A DNA stretch of 64,000 nt from JANQMX01 sp965247175 (GTDB lineage Bacteria; Pseudomonadota; Alphaproteobacteria; Kiloniellales; DSM-21159): contig OZ252006.1 in assembly GCA_965247175.1 (NCBI GenBank), forward strand, positions 3,224,001 to 3,288,000. The letters run 5' to 3'. Position 1 is the first letter of the stretch; every line of letters starts with the position of its first letter. A model generated the notes under the pieces. The model did no database searches and was not told the origin of the DNA. It saw only the letters and a program-made list of their open reading frames with translations. The translations under genes were made by a program, and so were the position numbers. Shown piece after piece: positions 32,860 through 40,598 of the stretch.

Positions 32860-32973
32860 GGTAACGCACCCCGACGACCCCGTAGGGTGGGGCCATCTCG
32901 TCGCGATTGGCTTGTCGCCCTTTCGTCCCCCGATGACAGGGCGAGCCGGCTTGCGCCGCAGCCACGCGTTACC
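32860..32973 (-). ncRNA. Candidate structured leader RNA (riboswitch-like) of the PEP-CTERM gene
   Basis: Read on the minus strand, GGTAACGC (32973-32966) pairs perfectly with GCGTTACC (32867-32860), closing a 114-nt domain. Inside are two hairpins. One at 32947-32909 has GGCT, CGCCCT and GTC pairing with GAC, AGGGCG and AGCC. The other at 32902-32873 has GAC and GGCCCC pairing with GGGGTC and GTC. The domain ends 38 nt before the ATG. The stretch CGAAAGG followed by GACAAGCC resembles part of class-I c-di-GMP riboswitches, but the overall match is not good enough to call. Confidence 0.45.
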
Positions 32974-33228
32974 GCTGCGATCTTCTACTCTAGACTCAAA
33001 TAAAAAACAAGAAGTTTTCTAATAAAGCGATAGATTAACTGTAATCATTTATGTTAATGCCGAAATTATTATGAATAGTATTGGTTAATTATTTAAAAGG
33101 AAGATCGCTCATCGCCCCTTATCAAGCCCGGACAAGCCGATGCCGACGGCAATGCACGAAGAGCAATTGAACCGTGGCGGGCGAGAGGCCAGGATGGCCG
33201 CAAAACTCGAAGGGAGGACTGGCGAGCC
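32974..33228. other. A/T-rich divergent intergenic stretch
   Basis: From about 32990 to 33115 the sequence turns sharply A/T-rich (runs of AATAAAAAAC, TTAATTATTTAAAAGG and similar), in contrast to the window. It lies between the PEP-CTERM leader and the GTG start of the COG4091 gene. It probably contains promoters for both genes. I see no coding frame in it. Confidence 0.5.
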
Positions 33229-34581
33229 GTGAATCTCTACGCTCTGTTGCAGAAGCGCCTGGCGAATGACGGGCGCCCGGTCCGCGTCGGACTGATCGGC
33301 GCCGGCAAGTTCGGCGCCATGTTCCTCGCGCAGGCAGCCAAGGTGCCGGGCATCGAGGTCACCGCCATTGCCGATCTCTCGCCGGAGCGCGCCAAGACCG
33401 CCTGCCGCGCGGTCGGCTGGCCGGAAGAGCTGATCGCGGCGACGCAGTTCGTGGAGGACGGTCTGGCGATGATCGCCGGCGCGGGGCTCGACCAGGAGAT
33501 CGAAGTGGTGATCGACGCCACCGGCGATCCACCGGCCGGTATCGCCCATGCCCTGGCCGCTGCCGAGCACGGCAAGCACATCGTCATGGTCAACGTCGAG
33601 GCCGACGTGCTGGCCGGGCCGCTCTTGGCGGAGCGCTGCCGCAAGGCCGGCGTGGTCTATTCCATGGCCTATGGTGACCAACCGGCGCTGGTCTGCGAGA
33701 TGGTTGACTGGGCGCGGGCCTGCGGCCTTGAGGTCATCGCTGCCGGCAAGGGCACCAAGTATCTGCCGAGCTACCATGCCTCCACACCGGAGACGGTCTG
33801 GCCGCACTATGGTCTGACGCCGGAGGCGGCCAAGGCAGCCGGCATGAACCCGCAGATGTTCAACTCCTTTTTGGACGGTACCAAGTCGGCCATCGAGATG
33901 GCGGCCATCGCCAACGCCACCGGTCTCACGCCCCCGAGCGACGGCCTGCACTTCCCGCCCTGCGGCGTCGACGACCTGCCCTTGGTGTTGCGGCCCAGGA
34001 GCGAGGGCGGGCAGCTCGAAACCAGCGGCCAGGTGGAGGTGATCTCCTCCCTGGAGCGTGACGGCCGGCCGGTCCACCGCGACCTGCGCTGGGGCGTCTA
34101 TGTCGTCTTCGGCGCCGGCGAGGGGCCGGGCGGCGACTACACGGCGGCCTGCTTCCAGCAGTATGGCCTGGTGACCGATCCCTCGGGCCGCACCTCTGCG
34201 ATGTACAAGCCCTATCACCTGATCGGCCTCGAGCTCGGCATCTCGGTTCTGTCGGCCGCCCTGCGCGGCGAGCCGACCGGCAGCAGCGAACAGTGGCGCG
34301 GCGACGTGGCCGCCACCGCCAAGCGGCCGCTCAAGGCCGGCGAGGTGCTGGACGGCGAGGGTGGCTTCACCGTCTGGGGCAAGCTCATCCCGGCGGCGCG
34401 CTCGCTGAGCCTCGGCGCGCTGCCCATCGGCCTCGCCAAGGGCGTGACCTTGACGCGCGACATCGCCGAGGGTGCCACCCTCACCTGGGCTGACATTGCC
34501 GTCGAGGGGGACCAGCAAGCGGTTGCCATCCGCCGTGAGATGGAAGCCGCCGCAAGCACCGCGGCCAAGGCCGCCGAGTAA
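33229..34581 (+). CDS. COG4091-type NAD(P)-dependent oxidoreductase with C-terminal SAF domain
   Basis: The 450-residue protein has a Rossmann fold starting VRVGLIGAGKFGAMFLAQ, homoserine-dehydrogenase-like IDATGDPPAGIAHAL and EHGKHIVMVNVEADVL segments, and a C-terminal SAF domain (GVTLTRDIAEGATLTWADIA). The family (predicted homoserine dehydrogenase with SAF domain) acts in several sugar-acid and polyol pathways. The start is a GTG with AGGGAGGA upstream. An SDR follows after 20 bp, so the pair likely forms one oxidative step sequence on an unknown substrate. Confidence 0.85.
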   Translation: MNLYALLQKRLANDGRPVRVGLIGAGKFGAMFLAQAAKVPGIEVTAIADLSPERAKTACRAVGWPEELIAATQFVEDGLAMIAGAGLDQEIEVVIDATGDPPAGIAHALAAAEHGKHIVMVNVEADVLAGPLLAERCRKAGVVYSMAYGDQPALVCEMVDWARACGLEVIAAGKGTKYLPSYHASTPETVWPHYGLTPEAAKAAGMNPQMFNSFLDGTKSAIEMAAIANATGLTPPSDGLHFPPCGVDDLPLVLRPRSEGGQLETSGQVEVISSLERDGRPVHRDLRWGVYVVFGAGEGPGGDYTAACFQQYGLVTDPSGRTSAMYKPYHLIGLELGISVLSAALRGEPTGSSEQWRGDVAATAKRPLKAGEVLDGEGGFTVWGKLIPAARSLSLGALPIGLAKGVTLTRDIAEGATLTWADIAVEGDQQAVAIRREMEAAASTAAKAAE

Positions 34582-34601
34582 GGGCCGACGAAGGAGAGAC
34601 C

Positions 34602-35345
34602 ATGCCCGCAGTCCTGGTGACAGGGGGCAGCCGCGGCATTGGCGCGGCCGTCGCCCGGCTGGCCGCCGCGCGCGGCTACGACGTTTGCGTCAACTACATG
34701 AGCAACGCGGAGGCCGCCGAAGAGGTGGTGGCCGCCGTCGAGGCCGAGGGGCGCAAGGGCTGCGCCATCCACGCCGATGTGGCCAACCCCATGCAGGTCG
34801 AGCAGCTCTTCGAGCAGGCCAGCAGCGCCCTTGGGCCAATCACCGGCCTGGTCAATTCGGCCGGCCTGACCGGGCGCGCCGGCACCCTGACCGAGACGAC
34901 GGTCGCGGCCATCGAGCGGGTGATCAACGTCAACGTCCTAGGCACCATCCTTTGCAGCCGGGAAGCGCTGCGCTGGATGGCGCGCTCGGCCGGCGGCGAG
35001 GGCGGCTCGATCATCAACCTCTCGTCGGTCGCCGCCGAGATCGGCAGCCCCGGCGAGTACGTCTGGTATGCGGCGACGAAGGGGGCGGTCGACTCCTTCA
35101 CCCTCGGTCTGGCGCGGGAGGTGGCTGACGACGGCGTGCGAGTGAACGCCGTCGCCCCGGGGATCATCGAAACCGACATTCACGAAGCCGCCGGCAAGCC
35201 GGACCGGCCCAAGCAGATAGCGCCGGCCATCCCCATGCGCCGCGCCGGCGACGCCGCGGAAGTCGCAGAGCCCATCGTCTGGCTGCTGTCGGAAGCTGCG
35301 AGCTACGTCACCGGCGCGGTGATCCGGGTGTCCGGAGGGCGTTAG
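34602..35345 (+). CDS. SDR-family oxidoreductase (FabG-like)
   Basis: The 247-residue protein has the TGGSRGIGAAVARLAA cofactor loop, an NSAG in place of NNAG near residue 88, the INLSSVAAEIG serine strand, and YAATKGAVDSF carrying the catalytic Tyr-Lys pair. The end VTGAVIRVSGG is typical. SD GGAG lies 5-8 nt upstream. It is immediately downstream of the COG4091 gene and probably co-transcribed. It probably reduces or oxidises a related intermediate. Confidence 0.9.
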   Translation: MPAVLVTGGSRGIGAAVARLAAARGYDVCVNYMSNAEAAEEVVAAVEAEGRKGCAIHADVANPMQVEQLFEQASSALGPITGLVNSAGLTGRAGTLTETTVAAIERVINVNVLGTILCSREALRWMARSAGGEGGSIINLSSVAAEIGSPGEYVWYAATKGAVDSFTLGLAREVADDGVRVNAVAPGIIETDIHEAAGKPDRPKQIAPAIPMRRAGDAAEVAEPIVWLLSEAASYVTGAVIRVSGGR

Positions 35346-35379
35346 GTTTTTTGGCGCCGGACGGCGCTGCAGTCCTCAT

Positions 35380-35722
35380 TGTCATGCTTGGGCGAGGCCC
35401 ACCGGGCTGTCAGGCCCGGGGCCGAGTTCCGAGCATCCACGGTCGGGTTCTGTGCGGGCCGAGAAGTGGATCCTCGCAACTCACCTCTCCGGGCCTGCGA
35501 CCCTGCGAGGCTCGCGCAAGGATGACATTCTCAGAGAAACCACCGGCGTCGCCGCACCACATGCTGTCACCCCGGCCTTGAGCCGGGGTCCATTTCTCAG
35601 CATGCGCGGAACGGAATCACTTAGCGCGGGCCTTGCGGTGGCTTGGCGCCTCGTTCAGCAGTTCGTGCCTAGCGGAACCATGGATCCCGGCTCGCGGGCT
35701 GCGCCCTTGGCCGGGATGACAT
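35380..35722. repeat. Large REP/BIME mosaic between convergent genes
   Basis: The cluster has three parts. First is a dyad unit built from gtcatgcttgggcgaggccc and cctgcgaggctcgcgcaagg (about 35382-35527). Next is a hairpin unit gtcaccccggccttgagccg (35566-35592). Last is the long variant tggatcccggctcgcgggct...ttggccgggatgaca (35681-35721). They fill the 407-bp gap 35346-35752 at the 3' ends of the SDR and the M24/DddP gene. No coding frame is supported. Confidence 0.72.
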
Positions 35723-35752
35723 CCCGAGGGAAGCGGCCAATGCCGGTGACCG

Positions 35753-36973
35753 CTACTCCCACCGACTCGGCATCAGGTCGTCTTCGTAGGGGAAGGTGGA
35801 GAGGCGCTCGACGCCGGTCTCGGTGATCAGCACCTGCTCTTCGAGCTTGATTCCCTCGCGGCCGCCGAGCTCGCCCATATAGCTCTCGACGCAGATGGTC
35901 ATGCCGGGCTCGAAGGTCCCGTCGTAGCCGTAGGCGCCGAAGTCTTCCTGGTAGACGATGGCGGGATACTCGTCGCACATGCCGACGCCATGGTAGACCA
36001 CGGAATAGCGGTTGGGCCGGCAGCTCTCCGGCAGTTGCCAGGCGCGCTCAGTGGCCTCGCGGAAGCCGAGGCCGGGCTTGAGGAGGGCGATGTTGTATTC
36101 GATCTGCTCGCGCGCCAGGCCATAGAGCCGCTTCTGATCGTCGTTGGGCGTGCCGCAGACGAAGCTGCGTGAGACGTCGGCGCACATGCCGTAGGGGCCG
36201 ATCAGGTCCGTGTCGTAGCTGACGATGTCACCGGCCTCGACGACATGGCTGCTGCACTCCGCAAACCAGGGATTGGTGCGCTCGCCGGCCGAGAAGAGGC
36301 GGGTCTCGATCCACTCGCCGCCGTTGGCGATGTTGGTCTCGTGCAGCATGGCCCAGATCTCGTTCTCGGTCATGCCGGGACGCGCGGTCTCGTGCATCCG
36401 CGCCATGCCGAGCTGGCAAACCCGCATGGCTTCGCGCATGGCCAGCAGCTCGTCGGGCGACTTGATCACCCGCGCCAGCTCCGCGACCTCCTGCCCGTCG
36501 AAGAGCTCGACGCCGAGCGCCTCCAGCGCTTTGGCGCCGGCCAGCTCGAGCTTGTCCACGGCGATGCGGCGGTTGCCGCCGCCGTGCGCGCGAACCAGCT
36601 CTTCGATCTCGACGGCGAAGCGACCGGCCTGCTCCTGGCTGCGCGCGCCGGCGCCGAAATAGAAGATCGGAATGGCCGAGCGCACCTCGTCGATCGTCTC
36701 GATCCCGTCGGAGAGATGCCCGCAGTTGTGGAAGTCGAAGAGCACCACCGGCCCCTCGGTCGAGACGTAGGCGTAGCGGGCTTGGTTATGCAGGATCCAG
36801 ACCTGCATGTTGCTGGTGTCTGTGGCGTAGCGGATGTTGATCGGATCGAAGAGCAGGAGACCGGCGTAGTCGCGCTGCTTCAGCAATTCGCGCAGACGCG
36901 CCAAGCGGTAAGTCCGCATCCTCTGCCGGTCCGGCAAAGCCGTTGCGCTATCGCCTGAATCCAATGGCGCCAT
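35753..36973 (-). CDS. dddP: M24-family metalloenzyme, strong candidate DMSP lyase DddP
   Basis: The 406-residue protein has the M24 creatinase/aminopeptidase layout: an N-terminal domain (LLFDPINIRYATDTSNMQVW) and a pita-bread domain. Metal-ligand positions read Asp254, Asp256 (YDTDLIG), Asp266 (CADVSRSF), His328 (YHGVGMCD), Glu363 and Glu378 (KLEEQVLI), with Asp334 in HGVGMCD. As I recall for DddP (D295, D297, D307, H371, D377, E406, E421), the spacings H-D, H-E and E-E are identical. DddP cleaves dimethylsulfoniopropionate to dimethyl sulfide and acrylate. A generic M24 peptidase is the alternative. Confidence 0.72.
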   Translation of the reverse strand: MAPLDSGDSATALPDRQRMRTYRLARLRELLKQRDYAGLLLFDPINIRYATDTSNMQVWILHNQARYAYVSTEGPVVLFDFHNCGHLSDGIETIDEVRSAIPIFYFGAGARSQEQAGRFAVEIEELVRAHGGGNRRIAVDKLELAGAKALEALGVELFDGQEVAELARVIKSPDELLAMREAMRVCQLGMARMHETARPGMTENEIWAMLHETNIANGGEWIETRLFSAGERTNPWFAECSSHVVEAGDIVSYDTDLIGPYGMCADVSRSFVCGTPNDDQKRLYGLAREQIEYNIALLKPGLGFREATERAWQLPESCRPNRYSVVYHGVGMCDEYPAIVYQEDFGAYGYDGTFEPGMTICVESYMGELGGREGIKLEEQVLITETGVERLSTFPYEDDLMPSRWE

Positions 36974-37069
36974 GACCGTCCACTCCCACGCTTGCCAAGT
37001 CTGGCGCCTATGCTGAGGTCATGTCTGAGGGCGGATCTCGCCGATGGGCGACAACAAAGACGCCGCGAA

Positions 37070-37465
37070 TCAGGGATCTCGGCTCAGGCCCTTGGCCGCG
37101 AGATTGTCGAGGTAGGTCGCCCAGAGCACGTCGTACTGCTCGCCGAGGCGATAGAGGTAGTCCCAGGAAAAAATGCCCGTGTCGTGCAGGTCGTCGAACT
37201 TGATGCGCAGGGCATAGGTGCCGACCGGCTCGAGCCCCATGATACCGACATGGCGCCGGCCGCCGAGGATCTGCTTCTGCCCGGGAACATGGCCCTGCAC
37301 TTCGGCCGAAGGGCTTTCGACCCGAAGGTACTCCGCCGGCAGAGAGAACCTCCGGCCGTCCTCGAAGACCACTTCGAGGCACTTCTCGGCACTGATATAG
37401 CGGATCTCCTCGACGTGGTGCTTCATCGAGAAGTCGTTCGGCCCATCTCCCTCACTTGCCATCAT
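37070..37465 (-). CDS. DUF971 (gamma-butyrobetaine hydroxylase N-terminal-like) protein
   Basis: The 131-residue protein has EVVFEDGRRFSLPAEYLRVESPSAEV and VGIMGLEPVGTYALRIKFDDLHDTGIF, the DUF971 pattern. It often carries a zinc-like site and is linked to iron-sulfur or MoCo genes in other bacteria. It follows Trm112 by 5 bp. Its own reaction is unknown. Two neighbouring methionines open the frame, and the start could be the second. Confidence 0.9.
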   Translation of the reverse strand: MMASEGDGPNDFSMKHHVEEIRYISAEKCLEVVFEDGRRFSLPAEYLRVESPSAEVQGHVPGQKQILGGRRHVGIMGLEPVGTYALRIKFDDLHDTGIFSWDYLYRLGEQYDVLWATYLDNLAAKGLSRDP

Positions 37466-37470
37466 CGGAC

Positions 37471-37674
37471 TCAGCGCGCCTCGTCGCTCTCGTCGAGGTG
37501 CCGCGCCTCTTCGGTCAGCATGATCGGGATCCCTTCGCGGATGGGATAGGCCAGCCCGGCCTGGCGGCTGATCAGCTCCTGACGCTCGGCGTCGTACTCC
37601 AGGGGGCCCTTGGTCAAGGGACAGACCAGGATCTCCAAGAGCTTGGGATCAACCTGCTGCACGCTTTCGTTCAT
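37471..37674 (-). CDS. Trm112-family small protein
   Basis: The 67-residue protein reads LLEILVCPLTKGPLEYD...LISRQAGLAYPIREGIPIML, the bacterial Trm112/YcaR core. Only one cysteine of the usual zinc-binding set is obvious. In eukaryotes and archaea Trm112 activates methyltransferases for tRNA, rRNA and release factors. Bacterial partners are less clear. It lies within a minus-strand operon between the LON-domain and DUF971 genes. Confidence 0.93.
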   Translation of the reverse strand: MNESVQQVDPKLLEILVCPLTKGPLEYDAERQELISRQAGLAYPIREGIPIMLTEEARHLDESDEAR

Positions 37675-37727
37675 CGTCTCTGTCCTCTCCCCCGCGCCTT
37701 CCGAACGGCTTCCAGTCCCTGGCCGGC

Positions 37728-38408
37728 TCAGTTCGCCGGCCCGCTTTCCGGCGCGGCCGTGGCCATCTCCATAATGGTGACCATGGTATCGGAACGATCG
37801 CGCAAGGTCATGGCCTCTAGAAGCGCCTGCTTCTCGCGCGGCTCGAAGGGGCAGATCATGGCCAGCGAGGTCACCAGCCGCTCGTCGGGCGTCCGCTCGA
37901 TGGCCTCCCAGTCCCCTTCCAAACCCTCGCGAGCGAAATAGTCACGCACCGCGGCCACGAGGCGTGGCCGGTCGATCGTCTCCCCAGCCGCCTCCTCCAG
38001 ATCGCAGCGATAGGGCGACCACTCTGGCCGGACCCGGCGATAGCCGTGGCGATCCTCCAGAACTTCCGGGATGTCGAAGCGCAAGAGGCCGGTCAAAGTG
38101 ATCAGATAGCGGCCGTCGTCGGTTTCGCTGAATGCGGTGATGCGGCCGGCACAGCCCGTGCCGAAGGTGGCGCCGCGCCCCTTCTCTCCCGCCGACCTGT
38201 CCGTGCCGGCGTCGCTCTCGTCGCTCGGCTGCACCAGACCGATGAGCCGCGGCCCCTCGAGCACGTCGCGCACCATGGAGAGATAGCGGGCCTCGAAGAT
38301 GTTGAGCGGCAGCTTGCCGCCCGGCAGCAGCAGAACGCCCAACAGAGGAAAGATCGGCAGGTTGTCGGGCAACTCCTCGAATGCGGGGTCGAAGGGATGT
38401 CGGCCCAT
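37728..38408 (-). CDS. LON peptidase N-terminal (substrate-binding) domain protein
   Basis: The 226-residue protein contains LPIFPLLGVLLLPGGKLPLNIFEARYL, the opening of the Lon N-domain, and continues with ITLTGLLRFDIPEVLE and WEAIERTPDERLVTSLAMICPFEPREKQALLEA. There is no ATPase or protease domain, so it is a stand-alone family member like YcbG/BPP1347. It lies 7 bp downstream of the thioredoxin gene. A chaperone or redox-related role is suspected from the pairing but not proven. Confidence 0.93.
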   Translation of the reverse strand: MGRHPFDPAFEELPDNLPIFPLLGVLLLPGGKLPLNIFEARYLSMVRDVLEGPRLIGLVQPSDESDAGTDRSAGEKGRGATFGTGCAGRITAFSETDDGRYLITLTGLLRFDIPEVLEDRHGYRRVRPEWSPYRCDLEEAAGETIDRPRLVAAVRDYFAREGLEGDWEAIERTPDERLVTSLAMICPFEPREKQALLEAMTLRDRSDTMVTIMEMATAAPESGPAN

Positions 38409-38415
38409 CAGGTCC

Positions 38416-39357
38416 TCATGAAAACAAAATCGAAGAGAGCCGGCGCCGCGTCTCGATGGTCAGGGGATCGGTCGGCCCCCAGGCCTCGAAGTACTTGACC
38501 AGCTCCTTGCGCGCCGCCTCCTCGTTCCAGCCGCGCTGCCGCGAGACGATCTCCAGCAGCTGGTCGACCGCCTCTTCCCGGCGGTTGGCGCCATAGAGCG
38601 CCTGCGCCAGGGCAAAGCGCGTCTCGTGATCGTTCGGCGCAGTCTCCAGCTTTTGCGTCAGCTCGGTGATCTCGCCTTCCTCGCCACCGCTGCCGCTCGC
38701 CGCCAGCTCAAGCGCAGCCGCGAAAGACGCGATCTCCGGCTTCTGCTTCATCTCCTGCTCGAGCGCGTCGTAGATCTCTTTGGCTTCCTCCACATCGCCA
38801 AGCTCGAGCTTGCAGCGCAGGAACCGGCCGAGAGCGACGTCGTTTTCCGGATCGTGCTGCAGGATCTGCATGTAGATCGCCGCGGCGTCCTTGAGGTCAC
38901 CAGCCTCCTTCAGGCCGTCGGCCTGCGCCATCGCCTCCTCGACCAGGTCCGCGCCGGGATGCTTGGCGCCGCTCTGCTCGATCAAGCGCTGCACGAAGCT
39001 CTTGATCTGGCTTTCCGGCAGCGCCCCTTGGAAGCCGTCGATGGGGCGGCCCTGGAAGAAGGCGTAGACGGTGGGTATCGACTGGATGCGCAGCTGGGCG
39101 GCGATCTCCTGGTTCTCGTCGATGTTGACCTTGACCAGCCGGACCGCCCCTTTGGCTTCCAGCACGACCTTCTCGATCGCCGGCGTCAACTGCTTGCAGG
39201 GCCCGCACCAGGGGGCCCAGAAATCGACAATGACCGGGCGCTCCATCGAGGCTTCGAGGACGTCCTGGCTGAAGGTCGCCAAGCCGCTATCCTTGATGAT
39301 GTCTCCGGCCGGGGTCGCGTCGGGTCCCCCGGGCGCCATGCCAATAATCGGTTCCAT
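38416..39357 (-). CDS. Thioredoxin-TPR protein, YbbN/CnoX-like
   Basis: The 313-residue protein has an N-terminal thioredoxin domain with an intact WCGPC at about 50-54, IPTVYAFFQG carrying the cis-proline, and a C-terminal half of TPR-like helices (about residues 150-313). CnoX/YbbN holds unfolding proteins and hands them to DnaK/GroEL. E. coli CnoX lacks one cysteine, but this one keeps both, as in Caulobacter-type members. It is the first gene of the operon with LON-domain and Trm112. Confidence 0.93.
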   Translation of the reverse strand: MEPIIGMAPGGPDATPAGDIIKDSGLATFSQDVLEASMERPVIVDFWAPWCGPCKQLTPAIEKVVLEAKGAVRLVKVNIDENQEIAAQLRIQSIPTVYAFFQGRPIDGFQGALPESQIKSFVQRLIEQSGAKHPGADLVEEAMAQADGLKEAGDLKDAAAIYMQILQHDPENDVALGRFLRCKLELGDVEEAKEIYDALEQEMKQKPEIASFAAALELAASGSGGEEGEITELTQKLETAPNDHETRFALAQALYGANRREEAVDQLLEIVSRQRGWNEEAARKELVKYFEAWGPTDPLTIETRRRLSSILFS

Positions 39358-39526
39358 ACCTACTCCGATCGCTCGTCTGACTATCGCTTCGCCGGGTCTG
39401 CTCCGTCATCGCATCCGCGATGCATCACAGAACTCTCCCGCGCAGTCTACCTTACCTGGACTTTACACAAGAGCGCTGCAAGACGCTGCGGTGCAGTCTG
39501 CGAGGGTGACGCGGGACCCAGCTTTG

Positions 39527-40084
39527 CTACAGCTGCAGAGCCTCCATGTTGAGAAAGATAGGGGGGTGATCGGCCGCGTCCAGGAACCTCAGCAGGTCTT
39601 TCGGTGCCATGGCGCAGGTGCGGTCGTTCACCAGTGGGTGGACGTTGAGGACGTCATAGGCCAGCAAGCCCTCGTCCAAGACCATCTGCACCGACTGGCC
39701 GTGATCGTTGATGACGGAGAGCGGCGTGACCGAGCCGGGCAGGACGCCGAGATATTGCATCAGCCGCTCGGCGCTGCCGAAGGAAAAGCGCCCGGCGGAG
39801 AGCTTCTCGGCCAAGGCCTTGAGATCGACCGCCCGGTCCTCCAAGCAGGTCACCAGCCACATGGCGCCCTTCTTGTTGCGCAGGAAGAGGTTCTTGGTGT
39901 GCGCACCCGGCAACTGACCGCGCAGCGCCTTGGACTCCTCGACCGTGAAGACCGGCGGGTGGGTCAAGGTACTGACGGCGATGCCAAGCTCTTCCAGCCG
40001 CGCCATCAGTTGCTCGGCGCTCAGCGGAGGCCGGCCGTCGACGAGTTGCGCCTCGGGCGCGGCATTGGTCGTCTGCTCACTCAC
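39527..40084 (-). CDS. Prolyl-tRNA deacylase-like YbaK/ProX family editing protein
   Basis: The 185-residue cytosolic protein has the YbaK/INS fold. THPPVFTVEESKALRG, GAHTKNLFLRNKKGAMWLV with the conserved Lys-Asn-Leu-Phe-Leu motif, GVLPGSVTPLSVIND and NVHPLVNDRTCAM are all recognisable. Members hydrolyse mischarged Ala-tRNA-Pro or Cys-tRNA-Pro. The start is a GTG at 40084. It lies alone, about 170 bp upstream of the thioredoxin operon. Confidence 0.92.
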   Translation of the reverse strand: MSEQTTNAAPEAQLVDGRPPLSAEQLMARLEELGIAVSTLTHPPVFTVEESKALRGQLPGAHTKNLFLRNKKGAMWLVTCLEDRAVDLKALAEKLSAGRFSFGSAERLMQYLGVLPGSVTPLSVINDHGQSVQMVLDEGLLAYDVLNVHPLVNDRTCAMAPKDLLRFLDAADHPPIFLNMEALQL

Positions 40085-40246
40085 GGCTTGCCGATTTCCT
40101 CATTGTTAACTGCGAGCTGCTAGCTCTGGTCGGCCCGGGACACTACTGCCCGGGGGCTTCCGCGGAAAGCCTTCTCTCGCCGCCCGTGCCGCCGAAATCC
40201 CTTGCACTCCCCAGGCGGCGCGTTTATCTAGCGGTCTTTCCAGGAT

Positions 40247-40321
40247 GCGGGCGTAGCTCAGGGGTAGAGCGCAACCTTGCCAAGGTTGAAGTCGTGAGTT
40301 CGAATCTCATCGCCCGCTCCA
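40247..40321 (+). tRNA. tRNA-Gly (anticodon GCC)
   Basis: The segment folds as a complete cloverleaf. The acceptor arm is GCGGGCG with CGCCCGC, the D-arm region tagctcaggggtagagc, and the anticodon stem-loop is caaccttGCCaaggttg. The T-arm is gtgagttcgaatctcat, followed by T and an encoded CCA (40319-40321). The anticodon GCC decodes GGC/GGU glycine codons. No other tRNA lies in the window. Confidence 0.97.
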
Positions 40322-40598
40322 TTTTCCTCCCAATTTAGCAAGCAAAACCGGCCGGGCCTCGGCACGCGCGGGCCAATAGGCACGCCTCCAGCAAGAAGCA
40401 GGCTTGGCCATCTGTGCCTTTGCGGGACAAAACCAGAATAAATCTGTGCGGACTGCGCGAAACAGGAAATTCCGAGCCTGTCAGCGAGTAAAAGTACCAC
40501 TTTGGGCATTGTTTCTCGCCTGCATGGTGCTTAGTTTACGCGCCAACGTTCCAAAACCGCCCGCAAAAACAGCGGGAATTTCACAGGGAGACGAAGTA

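Noticed and set aside
32860..32973. Firm call of a class-I c-di-GMP riboswitch
   Set aside because: Only a short stretch resembles the core. The receptor tetraloop partner and the GGGACGCAAAGCC segment are not complete, so it is reported only as a structured leader candidate.
40258..40509. 83-codon minus-strand frame over the tRNA
   Set aside because: It is antisense to the tRNA-Gly and contains an artefactual stretch from the tRNA. No ribosome site or family was seen.
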